A DNA stretch of 64,000 bases, taken from Gelatoporia subvermispora B. Its lineage: Eukaryota > Basidiomycota > Agaricomycetes > Polyporales > Gelatoporiaceae. The stretch covers positions 83,703 through 147,702 of the forward strand of contig KB445821.1 of the NCBI GenBank assembly GCA_000320605.2. The letters are read 5' to 3'. This document shows, piece after piece, positions 26,330 through 38,666 of this stretch; positions within the stretch are counted from its first letter, which is position 1, and each line of letters starts with the position of its first letter. The notes beneath the pieces are model-generated. The model did no database searches, was not told the origin of the DNA, and was given only the letters and a program-made list of their open reading frames with translations. A program made the translations under genes and the position numbers.

Positions 26330-27545
26330 TGAGATGGGTACAAATGGTCTTCCTGAGACCTCCTAGACCATCGGGCTTCTCAAGAACGGTATAAATGAAC
26401 GTTGAGCTGGATGGGCAGGTAATTATAAGACATAAGGTAACCGATGACGTGCCTCTGACTGCGTCGACTGGATCGACACGAGGAGAGTATAGCCGTTGCC
26501 ACTCCTGTCAGACAGCCTGGTGATGGCAGTTGTTCTGGAAGCTGTGCATAATCACTGTCAAAGTCTGGCTACTTCGAACAAATATCGCATGCACGTCGTT
26601 TCAGTATTGTAAAGAGACTTCAAGCAGGAGCTGCAGCCCTGACAAAGTCAGAGCGAATCTGGCAAATCATCCTTGAGCGACGGCAGGCGCTATCCTCGGT
26701 GCTTGTGGCTATGAAGTCGTGGGATGTGCTGACCTAAATCGCATGTTGTCTTTGTCATTCCCGTATGAGCGCCTGCGGATTGAACGCTACACCAAAGGTT
26801 CAGCGCGAATTCTCCAAAATTCGGGCTGCCTGGCTGACAGCTCTGACATTTGCCTTTGTCTCCGCTGTCGTGAACCTCTAATTGGTGTATCCTGCGCACT
26901 GACTTCTGTTTCCCTGTCGACTATCTCATCTATTTACCATTTAATTATCGACGTAACAATCGTCGTCGAGTGCCTCCCCGGTCCCAAGATTGGCAGGGTG
27001 GCTTCTCAAGCACCCGTATCTTGGAGGGTGTGAGACATATAAGTCGTCTCACAACCGTTGGCTCCCTGCACGAGCGGACGAAATCGCAATCAACCCAGTC
27101 GTTTCTCGGTTTCTCAGCCATTCACGGAGGGCCTCCGACATTGCAACAGGCGTACCTGAAGATACCAAGATTGTGTACAATTTCTACGGTGATACAAACG
27201 TATATACAGAGATACAGTAGTCCCATGATATTCTCAAACATATCCAGTATGTAACTGTCCTGGGTTTTGATTCGGCAAGCGCTCTCTAGCATGCGTTCAT
27301 AGTGATGAGGAAGGATACTGGAGTGAATGCGGTGGAGGAGTCCCATAATGTTCAGACAGTGGACTCATCGCTCCCATATACTTCAAAGGGCTGTGTCTTG
27401 AACAGATCCTAATGATGCACGGTGATCTATGAATGACAGCTCCGCGAGTCTAAAATAGTCGACACACCTCGGATGGCTTGTCTTCATTCGCACCATCCCG
27501 TATGATGTCCAAACAGTGCGTTGCGTGAACGCCCGAGATGCCCTG
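26330..27545. other. No recognisable gene
   Basis: Between copies C and D. I looked for further DUF6534 exons on both strands and found none. No other family motif was seen. Confidence 0.35.
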
Positions 27546-27552
27546 CGATGGA

Positions 27553-29449
27553 TCAGAAAAATGCCAAACAAACTATTATCTTCAGAAACCGCACACTATC
27601 ATGCCTCCCCGTTGAGAAAGCAATGCCTGGTGCGCGAATGCGACCGGTCACATCCGTTGTGAATTGCACACCGTCGCTGGTCATTGTGATGGCACCTGCG
27701 GGCATGTTGCGAAGTTTGATGCGGGCGTTCAAGCTTTTGCAGAGATAAGTATCGTTCGCTATGCACAATTGGAAGGCGTACGTGGCGAGGGTTGTGTTCA
27801 CATAGCCTATGCTGTGGTCAGTCAAGGTATATTGAAAATGGGTGCGAGTACCTACATTTGCTCACAAGAGAGAATGGTATAACCAGCCAGTTCGTTTTGC
27901 TGAACACGGACGACTACGAGATGTGCGTAAGTAACTATGCCATCTGATAAGCCATGTTGAATTCGGACAATAGTAATCGCGAATATGCCGACCACGCTGC
28001 GACCTCGCTCAGTAATCATCGACGTATGCAATGCGACCTGACGAACGAGGTAATGAGTCCGGTGTTGACGGTATAGATCACCAGAACTCTGATAAGCTTA
28101 TCCGTCCTGACAGCGCTTTCAGTAGGGAGCCCACTGTATACCTCGTGAACTCACTTGGACATTCCGGACCGGATCTTGCGTAGATAGTAGCACAGTGCAA
28201 GCGTGATGACCAAATTTGATGCCATGCTGCAACTTAGTCCCACTGCGGTGCACCACTGTGAGGAGGCATTGGTGAGCCTTTTCACGTCCCCGGAGAATAA
28301 TGTCACGTACAACGAGTTGCGCAAACACGAGAACCGTGCCACTTCTCTGGCTGCGTCGGTGTCAGCGAGATGCAACCCGTGTGGAGGAATATGTTACATC
28401 ATCACCACATAGTCTGAAAAGCAAAGAGGGAATCAGTATGTATCTCGGTTGAGTCTCATGAACACGTACAGATACCGAATGCTGTTGAACATTATCAATG
28501 AGCTCATTCCTGAAGCCAAAGGAGGTAGTCAATGCTTACCAAACTGTAATAGGGAAAGTGCGGTCTTAAGATCTGAGCTTCAGCGTTGGCCATCCATGAT
28601 ATAGGCGGAGCGTACAATTATGAAGGGTAACACCGCATTGCGGCTCACTAGACGAGGATATAAGGAAAATTCTGCTGCAGTATTTCGAATGCTTACTGAT
28701 CCATACACGATGTGCGAAAAAACTACACCACAGTCAGATCTCAGTTGAGACGAGCTTTTCCTTCCAGAACTCTTACCACTGTACGAAAAGCCCGAGAACT
28801 GTCTAGTGGAATGTCGTTCCTGAGCATATCGCACAAAGGAGTGCAACCTGTGCTACTCACCGTCATGATTGTCTCTGCCTGTGCACCAAGTGTCAATAAT
28901 CCACGGCTATAAGCATCATGTCAAATGTACATACCGCTATTCCACTATCCAGTGTCATGAATAAGCTACGTGAGTAACAATGAGGACATCCTGAACGCAC
29001 AATGAAAGGAGCTCTATGGAGGCCAGGTTTCCGTAGTTCGGAATGAGATACCACCAAGCGCTGTAAATCACAAATACGAGCTGCGCTGTGTCGCAGAGAC
29101 TACAAGCAAAATATGAGTCCATTCCTAAGATAACGTGACCGGAATGTACGCACGAGATAACTGCCACCTTCCAGATAGATCAGAGAGTCGAGTATTGAGT
29201 GCGCGGCAATGACTCACGAAGAGTTTCAAGTACAGCGGGTCATCGGCATACCGATCATAGTAAAGGTATGTTTGCAAGACCGTGACACCGTAAAACCTGT
29301 CAATTGCATATGACACGCACAGTTGGCCCGATGTCCAAAGGATGGATTCTGTTTACTCACAGAGAAGCGAAAGGGACTGCCAGAAAGAGCGCGCCACAGT
29401 TTGGCACAACAACGGAGCGAATCAGCTCGGCGGGAATGGGAGACTCCAT
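27553..29449 (-). CDS. DUF6534 seven-TM membrane protein, copy D
   Basis: Exons 29361-29449, 29218-29296, 29154-29167, 29001-29099, 28935-28944, 28861-28878, 28777-28802, 28697-28722, 28616-28647, 28540-28564, 28470-28481, 28398-28413, 28311-28350, 28155-28255, 28047-28106, 27969-27996, 27856-27913, 27782-27806, 27553-27733; 939 nt, 312 aa, uninterrupted, all GT-AG. Exon 9 is 32 nt as in copy A, and A and D are also similar in TM1 (VVPNCGALFLAVPFASL), which suggests they are sister copies. Landmarks: GVTVLQTYLYYDRYADDPLY, DTAQLVFVIYSAWWYLI, SNLVITLALCYYLRKIRSG, TDKLIRVLVIYTVNTGLITS, WLVIPFSLVSKCYVN, LNARIKLRNM. Function unknown. Confidence 0.84.
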
Positions 29450-29595
29450 TGTGTGGATTGTCCAGAGCCTCAGGGGTCGGAGTAGATGACGTGGTGTACT
29501 AGCAGAGGGTCGACCGGTGAGAGTTCGTGCAAGATGTGGCGTCGGTTATATGGGACAAACGCCACCCTGCTCCTAGCCAGAAAGGGAAGCTGCCC

Positions 29596-29870
29596 TTAGG
29601 TCGCTCGCACAGTGCGACAATCACCGAAGAAGGCAAGCATGTCGGGCATCCACTGGCCAAACTTCCGAAGGTCACCCAAGGATACTTGGATTGATAAATT
29701 GATTATCCACATCGCGAGATCAGCTGCTGCCACCGCACCGCCAAATCCTGTATCGCCAATTTGAACACATACCTTGTCCATGACAACAGCGGAGAGGAAT
29801 GCTCTTGTTGATGGTCTACAAACGCGATGGTTACCAACTTGTGACGAAGGCGCGCCGCCGCTCACATCTC
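29596..29870 (-). other. Possible short coding remnant, unidentified
   Basis: The minus strand reads STRAFLSAVVMDK up to a possible donor near 29775, then GGAVAAADLAMWIINLSIQV and DLRKFGQWMPDMLAFFGDCR before a stop at 29596. It looks coding in composition, but I could not assign a family or find other exons. Confidence 0.2.
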
Positions 29871-30371
29871 TGGTCTAAGGTGATCCGTGACACTTGCCCT
29901 CTCTGTCCGAGCGAAAGATTGCACAAGAGGAAATTGGCAAAGCGACTCTCCAGGCAAGATGATACCCACGATGCAGCAGAGGTCGCTAACGTGATTGTTC
30001 ACGCAGCCTGGCTGGCATCTACGGCGCTAAACTCCAGTAAGCGATGATCATGCTTACCTAAATGAGGCTCGAGTGTCGCAGCCTTTCTCGACGACCCCGG
30101 CTGCTGTGTCTCATATCCTAATGACAACTAAGATGGGAAAAGGGCCTTTATGATCCAACTCTTATCTTGACTTGTTTGTTCTGGAGTCCTCAACTCCGAC
30201 CAATGCTCCCTATGATATATTGCTAGGTTTCACACCGTCGATGGTGTATGCGACGTTCTGCGCGCCTTTGATACCTGCCTGAAGCTGTACAGACAAGTTG
30301 TTGGACAGACACTGTCCAATGTCCACAGTTTAAGATAACTCTTAACTTGCTTGCACAAGGTCAGGTCTGCC

Positions 30372-30714
30372 AAGCACTTCACAGCTGCGCTCTATGGAAT
30401 CTGTCACGCCATATTATAATCTCTTCTATGCCACCCGACAGCGGGAGAAGTCATGTCTCCGAAACTTGCGCTCGCTGAGTCAAAACGTAGTCTTCGGTGC
30501 TTCTTGTGCTTAATCTGACATTGTGGGGGAGCTCTTGACAGCTGAACTTCGCAGCTGCGGTCTATGGAATACTCTGTGATGCCAGGGAATCATCCCTTCT
30601 ATGTCACAGTGGCAGAAGTCCTGTCTCCGCGACTTGCGTTCGATGAGTCAAACCATCATCCTCGGTGCTTTTTGCGATTAATATGATAGTTTGAGGGAGT
30701 CCCCGACAACTGAT
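30372..30714. repeat. Tandem duplication of about 171 bp
   Basis: Two diverged direct copies, about 30372-30543 and 30544-30714. Both contain CAGCTGCG(C/G)TCTATGGAAT, then ATGTCTCCGAAACTTGCG / CTGTCTCCGCGACTTGCG, GAGTCAAA and CTTCGGTGCTTCTTG / CCTCGGTGCTTTTTG in the same order. Flanking similarity near 30185 and 30716 suggests a further partial unit. No coding frame was recognised. Confidence 0.6.
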
Positions 30715-31148
30715 GTCCTCTCGACTCCCACCATTGCTACCGCGATCTGATCGAGCCGTCAGTGCAGGAATACTTCTACCATTGACATGCCAAGCGCTGA
30801 CAGCCGAGACCATTGACAGCGAGAGATTTACGCAGTAAATTGAATCGGCCGTGTGATTCTATACTACCTCACCTCATGGGGCAACAGCGTATCAGCCGAA
30901 CAGCGTCGCAAAAGAATATCATCCACATCATGTGACCCGCAGTCAATTCCTGTGTCCTGAGACTGCCAGCATATATTATATACCACCTGAACACAAAGAG
31001 AGAGCATGTACTAGGGCTGAGCAAGGCCATGAATGAGAAACAGGCGCATCGCCGTAGCACGGCACGGCTCGCACTCGCGGCTCCCCGGTCGGCATCGACA
31101 TCACACTACCTCTGACACGTCCTGATAGCAGAGATAAGAAAAGAAGCT

Positions 31149-33205
31149 TCAATGCATTGTATGCTGCACGTACATCGCGCATTTTCGAGTCTCCTCTGAT
31201 GTCATGGTCATGCACCACGTCGATTTCTGAAGGTACCTGGCCAATAACAATGAGCGGCTGGGGGCTTGAGCAGCACACGCATTACGAACGCTCTCGTGCA
31301 CATCCCGAGTAACGGTTGTTGATTTAGTGACCCGTACGTGGTTTAGCTCAACCTGGGTAGCAATTGTACCAACAGTCAAAGTATGAGGCAGGTTACGCAG
31401 TTTGTCGCGCGCGTTCAATCTGCAGCTCAAGGATTACTACTGTACAATAATGATCGTTGCAGGAGACTTACGTGGCAAGTGCGGAGTTGACGTAGCGTAT
31501 GCATATAGTTAATGCATCAGCTTTGGCAGTCGGATTTTCCAACAAGTCAAGAACACCAACATTTGCTGACGAGGCAGAAAGGCAGTAGTAGCCAAAATGC
31601 AGTGGCGAACACATTTGACTGAGCAGCCCGCGCACATGTCAGAGCATGACATCATGATACAAAGACACACATACCAGTATAATTGCGCATATCGCTACAA
31701 CACTTGTACGTGGTCGGAATCAAAGCAGAGATTTGTGATGAAAATATTGACGAACGAGGTTAGCAGTCCGGTATTGACCGTGTAGACCATTAGGACATTG
31801 ATCAACTTGTCGGTCCTGCCAACAGAATTAAATCGGTACGTCAGCCATAGACCTGGTAGACTGACCCTTGGTACGCACCGCTTTACTCCAGAGCGGTTCC
31901 GGTGGAGATTGTAGCACATGGCCATGGTGATGAGAAAGTCTCCCGCCATGCTGCATGCGAGTCCTGAGGTAGCGGCCCACTAAACCTCAATCAGACAGAT
32001 AGTGCAAGCTCACAGCCCCAGTTACATGCCGCAAGTTTCGGTAAAGCTGCCGTTTGGTGCGTCTTCTGTCTGCAAAGTCATGTCAACAAAATTTCGAACA
32101 TCTTTGCAGTCTAAGAGGACTGCTTACACAATCGAGGCATAGTCTTCCGTGAGGAGAAATAGTAAGATAGCTCGGTCCCACGAGACCGTACGTATGGACT
32201 CACATGGTCCAAACACTATGATGACCGATCAGTCGATTGCTGTGGTATATGAAGCGGTCATACCCCATTGTGCCAATGACAATGTTACCTACGAGAAATG
32301 ATAGCATGATGAGATGAAGTCAAATGTCCACTAAGCAGATGAGGTACGCACTATAATCGAAGGAATCACGAGCTTGCGTGATGTCTCAATATTATTGCCA
32401 CTCGCTGCGCAACATAAGTGACGATGCTGAAAGTCAAGGAATGATAAAAAACCCCTACTTAGATAAACACGCATTGCAAAGAAGCTATATATTGCGACGG
32501 TTCAGAGATTCGAGCAAGGAGTGGCAGGCGGCTGTACCTCTGAACGAAAAGGCCGATAGATACCTGTGAGGAAATACACATCAGGGAAAATGCGCATACG
32601 GTGTATCCTAAGTGACGACACTAACTGTAGTGATGATTTCTGCCTGTAGAGACCAGTATCGAAGTGACGTAGAGCAGTACATAGAGGAGCAAACGTACCA
32701 CAACGCCACTGAAGCCTTGTTAGTACGCTCAGAATCCACGCATTTCCCAACAGGCAACACTCACGAGACATAGATTGCGAGCGACGCCGGATTTCCATAG
32801 TTCGATATGACATAGAACCATACCGTGTCAATAACAGAGATCATTTGCGCAGTGTCGGAGATCCTGTCCGAGTCATACGTTACTAGGGTGGAATGGAAGA
32901 GATCCATGATAAACGCAGACCATAGTGCCGCGACCTGTCACAAAACTGGCCTCAGCGTTGACAGTGCTCTGAAATTGATAAAACATACGAAGAGCTTCAT
33001 CCATATCGAGTCCCGACTATAGCGATCATAGTAGGTAAAGGTCTGGAGGATGGTAATTCCGTAAAAGCTGCAGAGATGGTATCAGCTCAATGAAAACCTA
33101 CACACATGGGACTCACATCGCGCTGAATGCCATGGCCAGAACAAGAGCACCACAGTTCGGCACGATCTGTGTCTGGATAATCTCAGAGGATATGGGAGGT
33201 GCCAT
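31149..33205 (-). CDS. DUF6534 seven-TM membrane protein, copy E
   Basis: Exons 33117-33205, 32989-33067, 32921-32934, 32765-32863, 32699-32708, 32626-32643, 32538-32563, 32459-32484, 32352-32404, 32264-32288, 32204-32215, 32128-32143, 32030-32069, 31879-31979, 31756-31815, 31675-31702, 31561-31618, 31472-31520, 31149-31419; 1074 nt, 357 aa. The acceptor used by all other copies for exon 18 reads CATAC here instead of an AG, but an AG 24 nt upstream keeps frame and adds eight residues before YVNSALAT. The intron after exon 13 has a GC donor (GCATGT). Exon 9 is 53 nt, shared only with copy F. Landmarks: IVPNCGALVLAMAFSAM, GITILQTFTYYDRYSRDS, GDFLITMAMCYNLHRNRSG, TDKLINVLMVYTVNTGLLTS, LNARDKLRNL. 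Function unknown. Confidence 0.8.
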
Positions 33206-33229
33206 TGTATAGCGGGAATGGCCTCAAGT

Positions 33230-34170
33230 GATAACAGATGCTGGTAGTAGTCGACGAATTCCAGAGTAGAGATAGTGATGCTGTACCAATATATGCACCT
33301 GGATGACGTCTGGGTACTATTTGCAACACATCATCGACTCGATGAGATATTTACCATTGCATCATATGTCACGCGCGTCTGCGATCATAAACCTCGACTG
33401 CGAACAACTTCTACGGTACTTTATCAAATGAAGCCGTCGGTCTATCTGACAGCCTTTGGGAGGCCTAGAGAAGGATGTTGGACTTCTTCTACGGCTTGTC
33501 GGGCTTCTGTGACGGCAGTCTCATGGATATGCACACGCTGTTGAGTTGTGACTACGAATTTACTTGAGCTGGAGTCCAGAATCTCAGAAGATCAGAGCGC
33601 CTTACACCGGTATCCGCCCAATCAGAGTCTATCATGTCATGTGTGATCTTTGGCAATGGTTCAGAACTGTTCTCGTCCCGTCAACAATGAATGCACTTCC
33701 TGACTTCGCCCTGATGTATTTATCTATCCTACCTGTGTTCACCAGCGATATATTGAGAGGAACCTGATGGTGCAAGAGTGAGCATGAACTAACGTACGTT
33801 CGTAAGTCTCCGACATCACTTCAGCTGTATCTCATGCGGGCCCGTCTTAAGGATACCACTTCCTCACAATTAGCTGTCATTCCGGCGTACTCGGGCGCAC
33901 TTGTGAACCAGCGGAGACATGTGTCGTTACTGTAACAAGTACGTTACCACAATTACAATAATCAATTCGAGCTCTTAGTGAGATAAAGCCATGGACAATT
34001 CGGATCACAACATCGTGGCCGAAATTGTGTTTCCGGATTCCATCGTTGTCTACAGAAGCCGGTCAGCGGGGAACTCTATCATGTCGATAGGTTCTGATTC
34101 GATATCAGTACATGCTGCTTGCAACTGACAATCGGCATTGGACGTACATCATAAAGCATAGGGCCACTTG
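33230..34170. other. No recognisable gene
   Basis: Intergenic between copies E and F. Scattered short frames, no motif, no extra DUF6534 exon. Confidence 0.35.
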
Positions 34171-34178
34171 CCCCTTGA

Positions 34179-36189
34179 TCACCCTGAGGACCGTCGAGTG
34201 GCAAAACAGCCTGCTGCTAGAGCCATCATGAAATAGGAATGGGTCTCGACCCAACAAAACAGTATACAACAGACCTTATCCCGTATCTTGTGGGAGGTAT
34301 CACTTGACCTTTGTACACGTAGTCGACCTGACTCCATCTCTGCGATGTCGATCGTACTAAATGTCACGGTAGCTGATATGTTGCGCAGCCTATCGCGAGC
34401 ATTCAGGCTAGGTGTGATGCCGACAAGATGGTAAGTGCATTTGTGAGTCAGACACTCTAGACATTGGTGGAGCGCTGGAACTTACATTGCAAGTGCTGAG
34501 TTTACGTAGCCTGTTACATTTTGTGAGAAGCAGCGTCATAGCTTGTCGGGTTGAACCTGGACAGCTCACATTTTCCGATAAGCAAGAACGGCAACAGTAG
34601 CCAGAACGTTGCTAGGAGCATATTTGACTGTGGACGATGGATCAGGCGATGTCAATGTTGCTAGTAGCCTTGACAACGCACTAATATAATCGCAAGGATC
34701 ACAACAATTCTGGAGGCGCAGCGGTATTAGAGGGAAGAATGCTCATGGAACAATGCCTACGGACGTTGGAACCAATCCAGAGTTGATAGTATACACGATG
34801 AGCACGTTGATTAACTTGTCGGATCTGAATATATCAGCAAGTCAACAAGAATCCACCGATCTCATTGTTGTCTCCTCACCGCTTGAGACCTGAGCGACTC
34901 TTGTGTAGATTGTAGCACATAGCAGTAGTGATCAGGATGTCGCCGGCCAGATTACATGCAAGTCCAGCTGTGGAAACCCACTGAGTAACGTCAGCTGCAA
35001 ACAACACGGCCCCTGAACAATACAACATACCGCAAGTGAAGGGAGTGTTGATGTACTATGAGCGTTTTGACTGATGATCTAATTCAGTGTTTAAGACGGT
35101 TAGTGAAGCGAAGACATTTACGCTGTTGTAGCATAGTCTGGGCTGTAGCGTCAGACCGACTGCGAGAGAATGTTGAGGCCAACACTTCAAAGATGCTCAC
35201 AGACTCCAAATGCTGAAGGTGCACGTCAGGCTGCTTCTCGAGAGGTGACTCCCAGAGGACATACCCCATTGCGCAATGGACAAACCCACCTACACTGTCG
35301 TCAGCGGCTGCCAGCACATATCCACGCCCTATGCACCACCTCTTATACTCACAATGAGAATTGGGATTGTAGCCTTCCTCTGGGCCGAGAGATAAGCCCC
35401 GCTCACTAGGCACAATACGTTTGGAGGTAATAGACCGAATCAAAATGGCTTACTCAGATACAGACGTACCGCGAAGAAGCTTCAATTATTTAGTGACAGT
35501 TGTACGGGGATCAACCGATATTACCTCTGCACGAGCAACCCTATGGAGACCTACAGGGTATTTGTCCTACAGGGCGTATGCAATCGGATATCGAGGAGCT
35601 TACTGTGATGACAATCTCCGCCTGCGATCGCACCATCTTCAACTCAAGTATCAGCGGGATAAAGCATGAACACGCACCACAGTTCCTCTACAGACTTTGA
35701 GCATGTTCATGATTACAACTCAGACGTTCAGGCTACTCACGGGGCGTATGCTGAGAGAGATGCAAGATTGCCGTAGTTCTCAACGACGTAGAACCAAACA
35801 ATGTCAATGACGGAGGCCATCTGTGCTGTGTCTAGTACCCTGAGATGGTGGGACGATGTTGTCAAAAGGATGTCGCAATTTCGAAATGGAAGAACACACA
35901 ACAGCAAAGCGACCTACCCGCGCCGTTAAATAAGCCTTAAGAGCTCACTCTAAGTAAAAATGCTGACTTACGTAGCACTTCAACCAGGCCAAATCTCGAG
36001 AGTATTTGTCGTAGTAAGTATAGGTTTGTAAAATGGTGATACCGTACAATCTAACAATCATTTAGTATGTGAATGTACGGATTGCGCGTTTGTTCTGTAC
36101 ATTGCATTAAATGCTGCAGCGAGCACGAGTGGCCCGCATTTGGGTACAACCTGTGATTGTATGACGTCCAAGGTAGGGGCAAGAGACAT
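34179..36189 (-). CDS. DUF6534 seven-TM membrane protein, copy F
   Basis: Exons 36101-36189, 35972-36050, 35900-35913, 35741-35839, 35678-35687, 35604-35621, 35525-35550, 35454-35479, 35353-35405, 35265-35289, 35201-35212, 35122-35137, 35031-35070, 34880-34980, 34765-34824, 34682-34709, 34570-34627, 34486-34510, 34179-34407; 1008 nt, 335 aa, uninterrupted, GT-AG throughout. Closest to copy E: 53-nt exon 9, YYDKYSRDLAW in loop 1, AQWG at the end of exon 10, CYNLH in the DUF6534 signature. Landmarks: VVPKCGPLVLAAAFNAM, LDTAQMASVIDIVWFYVV, GDILITTAMCYNLHKSRSG, SDKLINVLIVYTINSGLVPT, LNARDRLRNI. The last exon is read straight to the TGA at 34179; a C-terminal intron is possible. Function unknown. 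Confidence 0.84.
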
Positions 36190-36656
36190 TTAGTCAGAAT
36201 GGGAGACGAAACAGTTGTCGTACGGGTTTGGAGCCATCAAAAAGTTGTCGGGGATGGATGTGTGCTCAGCTGCACCACTGGGGTTGTTCACACGAGAAGT
36301 CATATGCTATCGCCCGGTCGAAGTGGACATCCGCCATCACAGAATCGAGCTGTGACTAGCCGTGTTGACAGCCTGCGACGTTAAAAAAGTGAACCCTGGG
36401 AGCTCGGTTAGAGTTTTGAGAAGCATGTGCACCTAATGGTGAACAGTATGTAACTGTGCGGCATGCCGGCAGTCCCGTGAGCATGACACATAACGTAATC
36501 TCAGTAGATGTCGGACATTATGAGATGCCGAACCGTGACGACAACATCTTGCAAATTTGGTTTGCTGAATCAAAAGATGTATCAACCTGTCGGGAAGTGC
36601 TGCGCAGACATTCGAGATCGGTGGTAGGTACTTCGAAGCATCGACGAGGACTCACA

Positions 36657-38612
36657 TAGTGATGCTGCAGGATTCCATCGATATACTTCGTGGATGACGC
36701 CTTCAATGTAGGGCAAATGCGGACGGTCTCCAAAACTCGGTAGGCAACGCGGACCGGCCACTCTGTCCAGCTGCTCCTGGACACGTTTCTGCACGTCAAC
36801 GTAGATGCTCATGGAGAGAAAGAACGACTCGAGTGCGGAAATGCTCTGTGCGAACGAGATGAGCGCCTTCTTTTGCGGCGCATGATTGCGACCACTTACC
36901 GTATCAGACCCCCTGAGTTCTACTTGGTCACCACTCCACGTCCAGCGAGATCTGGTTGAGGCACTTATGACCGGACAGGCTGGCGGCCATCCATCGAAAT
37001 ATGCTGTCTCGATACGCGGTCCTTTTGGGATGACTCTCGATCAGATTGGCAATGAAGGAGGGTACGGCCGTCTCTTTCTTTTGAAATTAGTATTAGGAAA
37101 CGTCTCGTACAAGATAACATATCGTGCTCATGACTTAGTTCTCAATAACCTCGTACTCTTCATCCCGAATTCTCTCCATACTCCGCCTCCGTTTACTGGC
37201 ACGTCGCTTGAAGCCAGCACCAGGGAACCAACGTAGAATGTATCGCACTGATGCAAGTCGTTAGATGCGGAAGTCATGGGAGAGAATCTCACTCACGGAT
37301 ATGAAGCACGTCAACGAAGTACGCTCCAGGAGTAGTCGCGGCAGAGAAGTCGCTCGCAGCCTGGTACGCTAGAGTGAGCACGGGATCGTAGACATCCCTC
37401 ACATTGTGGCCATGCGAAACCTTCAAAACGATGCTCGCCACAAGCCTGGATCTCGTGAGCGTCATGATGTCTTCCACAACTTCATGTGCTCCGCACCAGA
37501 GGATGTGCACGCGCAACGCGGAAGGGTAGCCAGAAGTGAGAGTCAGGAACGGCTGCACCTTCTGTATGTGCACAGGATAGAGCTACTTGGACGAGCGAGG
37601 GCTGACCACATCTGCGAAGAGCTTGTGCATCTCACGATGGCGCGGGCCGCATGTGCACGGAACGGGGGGGGGGGGGGGGGGGGGGNNNNNNNNNNNNNNN
37701 NNNNNNNNNNNNNNNNNNNNNNNNNNNNNNNNNNNNNNNNNNNNNNNNNNNNNNNNNNNNNNNNNNNNNNNNNNNNNNNNNNNNNNNNNNNNNNNNNNNN
37801 NNNNNNNNNNNNNNNNNNNNNNNNNNNNNNNNNNNNNNNNNNNNNNNNNNNNNNNNNNNNNNNNNNNNNNNNNNNNNNNNNNNNNNNNNNNNNNNNNNNN
37901 NNNNNNNNNNNNNNNNNNNNNNNNNNNNNNNNNNNNNNNNNNNNNNNNNNNNNNNNNNNNNNNNNNNNNNNNNNNNNNNNNNNNNNNNNNNNNNNNNNNN
38001 NNNNNNNNNNNNNNNNNNNNNNNNNNNNNNNNNNNNNNNNNNNNNNNNNNNNNNNNNNNNNNNNNNNNNNNNNNNNNNNNNNNNNNNNNNNNNNNNNNNN
38101 NNNNNNNNNNNNNNNNNNNNNNNNNNNNNNNNNNNNNNNNNNNNNNNNNNNNNNNNNNNNNNNNNNNNNNNNNNNNNNNNNNNNNNNNNNNNNNNNNNNN
38201 NNNNNNNNNNNNNNNNNNNNNNNNNNNNNNNNNNNNNNNNNNNNNNNNNNNNNNNNNNNNNNNNNNNNNNNNNNNNNNNNNNNNNNNNNNNNNNNNNNNN
38301 NNNNNNNNNNNNNNNNNNNNNNNNNNNNNNNNNNNNNNNNNNNNNNNNNNNNNNNNNNNNNNNNNNNNNNNNNNNNNNNNGGGGAGTTCTTGTATCCAAC
38401 ACTGCAAAACATCTGGGTGAGCACTCACAGCACTCACAGCACCGTGTTGTCAAACACAGGACGTGCGGTTCACCCGCCATCGATAATGCAGGTCAATCGG
38501 AATATATGATGATCCCTTCTCAAGAACATCGAATACCACTTTCGATGAGCTCAAGGCGAGAATCTCTGTCCTGAATGCAGATAGGTGGATGATCTCTCCC
38601 TCGATCATTCCC
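36657..38612 (-). pseudogene. CYP5144-like cytochrome P450, copy D (truncated, decayed)
   Basis: It matches the intact copy at 41.8-43.9 kb exon by exon from about 38610 to 36657: [72 protein letters not shown]. Disablements: TGA in the IYSD-RP block near 38493, a GC at the following donor, and TAG at 37583-37585. The N-terminal anchor exon and everything after YRWNP, including the haem loop, are missing. The N gap at 37686-38380 falls inside it. Confidence 0.8.
37664..38384. other. Assembly gap flanked by G homopolymer
   Basis: 22 G (37664-37685), 695 N (37686-38380), then GGGG. Frames translating through it as polyglycine/polyproline are artefacts. Alignment to the P450 paralogue indicates little or nothing is missing (see findings). 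Confidence 0.95.
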
Positions 38613-38666
38613 ACAATAAGCGCAGGGGGGAGTGGAAGATGCCAAGAACCCCCTTGTAAAACCTAG

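Noticed and set aside
37406..38574. Several 277-367 aa frames on both strands across the N run
   Set aside because: They exist only because N codons are translated as X; the G/C homopolymer gives the polyglycine and polyproline.
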